Below, in pieces: positions 13,881 to 14,576 of a stretch of DNA of 14,576 bases. Both the position numbers and the translations under genes were made by a program. This DNA comes from Chloroflexota bacterium (lineage in GTDB: Bacteria; Chloroflexota; Dehalococcoidia; Tepidiformales; Tepidiformaceae). Every line of letters begins with the position of its first letter. Position 1 is the first letter of the stretch. Under the pieces are notes generated by a model. It was not told where the DNA came from. It saw only the letters and a list, made by a program, of their open reading frames with translations, and did not search any database. The DNA lies in the NCBI GenBank assembly GCA_025350285.1, contig JANXYE010000018.1, positions 1 through 14,576 on the forward strand. Direction: 5' to 3'.

Positions 13881-13947
13881 ATCCTAGCCGCGACGGATAC
13901 GGAGCGGTCTTTGGGAGCCCGCCGCCGAGCGCCCGGAATCTGTCGAC
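13881..13947. repeat. 67-bp direct repeat, copy 2
   Basis: It starts ATCCTAGCCGCGACGG and ends GGAATCTGTCGAC, 38 bp after copy 1. It ends 12 bases before the antitoxin operator, and its last bases could contribute to the -35 region of that promoter. Confidence 0.9.
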
Positions 13948-13959
13948 ATTCGCGACGCG

Positions 13960-13982
13960 GTGTAGCCATACTGTAGCTACAC
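13960..13982 (+). promoter_or_regulatory. Likely autoregulatory operator of the toxin-antitoxin operon
   Basis: GTGTAGC (13960-13966) and GCTACAC (13976-13982) form an inverted repeat that encloses the perfect palindrome TGTAGCTACA (13972-13981). It overlaps a TACTGT/CATACT -10 candidate just before the antitoxin gene, as expected for Phd-type repression. The antitoxin ribosome site is GAGGGG at 13989-13994. Confidence 0.55.
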
Positions 13983-13996
13983 GGAAACGAGGGGCC

Positions 13997-14278
13997 ATGA
14001 AACAGATCGGCATTCGAGAGTTCAAGAACCGCGCGACCCAAATCGTCCGCGAGGTCCACGACGAGTGTGCGGAGTACGTCGTCACCGTCGATGGCGAACC
14101 GCGGGCCATGCTGGTGCCATATTCGATCGAGCACGCAAAGGCGCAACGCAAATACACGCATGCCGAGCAAATGGCGCTAATTGACGAACTGGCCGCCTGG
14201 ATCGGGGAGAGTTGGAACTCCCCGCTCACCGCCGCGGAGGCCGTCGCCGAACAGCGTCGGGAGCCGGTATGGCCGTAA
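13997..14278 (+). CDS. Phd/YefM-family antitoxin
   Basis: This 93-aa protein has a typical Phd N-terminal DNA-binding domain: IGIREFKNRATQIVREV (4-20), then EYVVTVDGEPRAMLVPY (26-42). A helical C-terminus (ELAAWIGES..., ending LTAAEAVAEQRREPVWP) would wrap the toxin. It should neutralise the PIN toxin and repress its own operon through the upstream palindrome. The start is supported by GAGGGG just upstream and by the family N-terminus. The toxin ATG lies inside the antitoxin end (10-bp overlap), typical of coupled antitoxin-first operons. Pairing a Phd-type antitoxin with a PIN toxin is common in VapBC-like modules. Confidence 0.9.
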   Translation: MKQIGIREFKNRATQIVREVHDECAEYVVTVDGEPRAMLVPYSIEHAKAQRKYTHAEQMALIDELAAWIGESWNSPLTAAEAVAEQRREPVWP

Positions 14279-14576
14279 CAGATGCGAGCCTCATCACGTC
14301 TCTCTTTAGTGAGCCGGACGTGAACCACGCCGCCGCTCGACGCTGGTTCGACGCGGCACACGCACGCGGGGAGCCCCTCTTCGCTCCAACGATCATTCTG
14401 GCGGAGGTCGCCTCGGCCTTCGGCCGAACCCTTGGCGATCCGGCGCGAGCTCGTATCGCGGTGCAGCGAATCGTGGATTGGAACTTGATGACGCTCGTGG
14501 CCGTCGCAACATCGCTCGCGCGGCGTTCGGCTGAAGTCACCGCCGACACTCGTCTCAAAGGCTGCGACTCCATCTA
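14269..14576 (+). CDS. vapC: PIN-domain toxin, VapC-like (3' end outside window)
   Basis: The first 102 residues are visible; the frame runs off the window end. It begins MAVTDASLIT with the first acidic residue Asp5. Glu46 lies in ILAEVAS, and Asp100 in RLKGCDSI matches the LRGADAIY block of PIN ribonucleases; Asp93 is nearby. VapC toxins are Mg-dependent RNases that cleave tRNA or rRNA and slow translation. The last acidic residue of the PIN tetrad should lie just beyond the window. It overlaps the antitoxin by 10 bp. Codon choice in this pair is less strictly GC-ending than in the neighbours, which fits mobile toxin-antitoxin modules but is weak evidence. Confidence 0.88.
   Translation, partial: MAVTDASLITSLFSEPDVNHAAARRWFDAAHARGEPLFAPTIILAEVASAFGRTLGDPARARIAVQRIVDWNLMTLVAVATSLARRSAEVTADTRLKGCDSI

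Larger units (their letters stand above)
13581..13996. other. 416-bp intergenic region between divergent CMD gene and antitoxin gene
   Basis: No gene is supported here; the open frames through it are repeat-derived or Arg/Pro-rich. It holds the CMD -10 candidate, a GAACGA-N5-TCGTTC hairpin (13709-13725, extendable to 13707-13727), two copies of a 67/68-bp direct repeat, and the antitoxin operator next to the start of the toxin-antitoxin operon. Confidence 0.7.

Noticed and set aside
13486..14361. 291-codon minus-strand frame containing a repeated VDRFRALG...LPK segment
   Set aside because: The repeated peptide is only the translation of the two direct repeats. The frame overlaps the CMD start and the antitoxin gene.

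Overview
This is a GC-rich, gene-dense chromosomal stretch with no phage genes, insertion sequences, rRNA, tRNA or CRISPR array that I can see. The gene families and the frequent GTG starts with 1-14 bp gene overlaps suggest a free-living bacterium, most likely of the phylum Chloroflexota (Dehalococcoidia-like). The families are a NorD-like VWA protein, an SRDHSWG-motif lipocalin-fold protein, a thiolase-like/DUF35 pair, a COG2231 glycosylase and a Phd/PIN module. The taxonomic call is an inference from gene style only.

Left part (2-4302): the window opens inside a large NorD/CbbO-like VWA protein whose frame is open to the window edge. A small DUF2283 gene follows 3 bp later and is broken by a one-base frameshift. 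Converging on it from the minus strand is a 364-aa protein of the uncharacterised SRDHSWG family.

Middle (4303-8425): an intergenic heptamer tandem repeat precedes the plus-strand pair rnhB-yraN (RNase HII and UPF0102, GTGA overlap). After it come three tandem paralogous family-2 glycosyltransferases, each overlapping the next by 4 bp. rnhB, the first glycosyltransferase and the eamA gene further on share one start architecture: TANNNT, exactly 6 bases, then the start codon. This points to leaderless transcripts.

Right-centre (8464-11193, minus strand): an NHL-repeat beta-propeller gene, then an overlapping pair of an EamA-type permease and an endonuclease III-related (COG2231) DNA glycosylase.

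Right (11352-14576): a translationally coupled thiolase-fold protein and DUF35 OB-fold protein on the plus strand. The thiolase-fold protein has lost both catalytic cysteines and both catalytic histidines, and the DUF35 protein has lost its zinc-ribbon cysteines. This is the most interesting system in the window and resembles an aldolase-type (Ltp2-like) or other repurposed complex rather than a thiolase. A carboxymuconolactone-decarboxylase-family protein converges from the minus strand. The end holds a 416-bp intergenic region with two near-identical 67/68-bp direct repeats, then a Phd-type antitoxin and a PIN-domain toxin (cut by the window edge) under an apparent palindromic operator.

Working together: the coupled pairs (rnhB/yraN, the three glycosyltransferases, eamA/COG2231, thiolase-like/DUF35, antitoxin/toxin) are separate short operons, not one pathway. 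Nothing links the whole window functionally.
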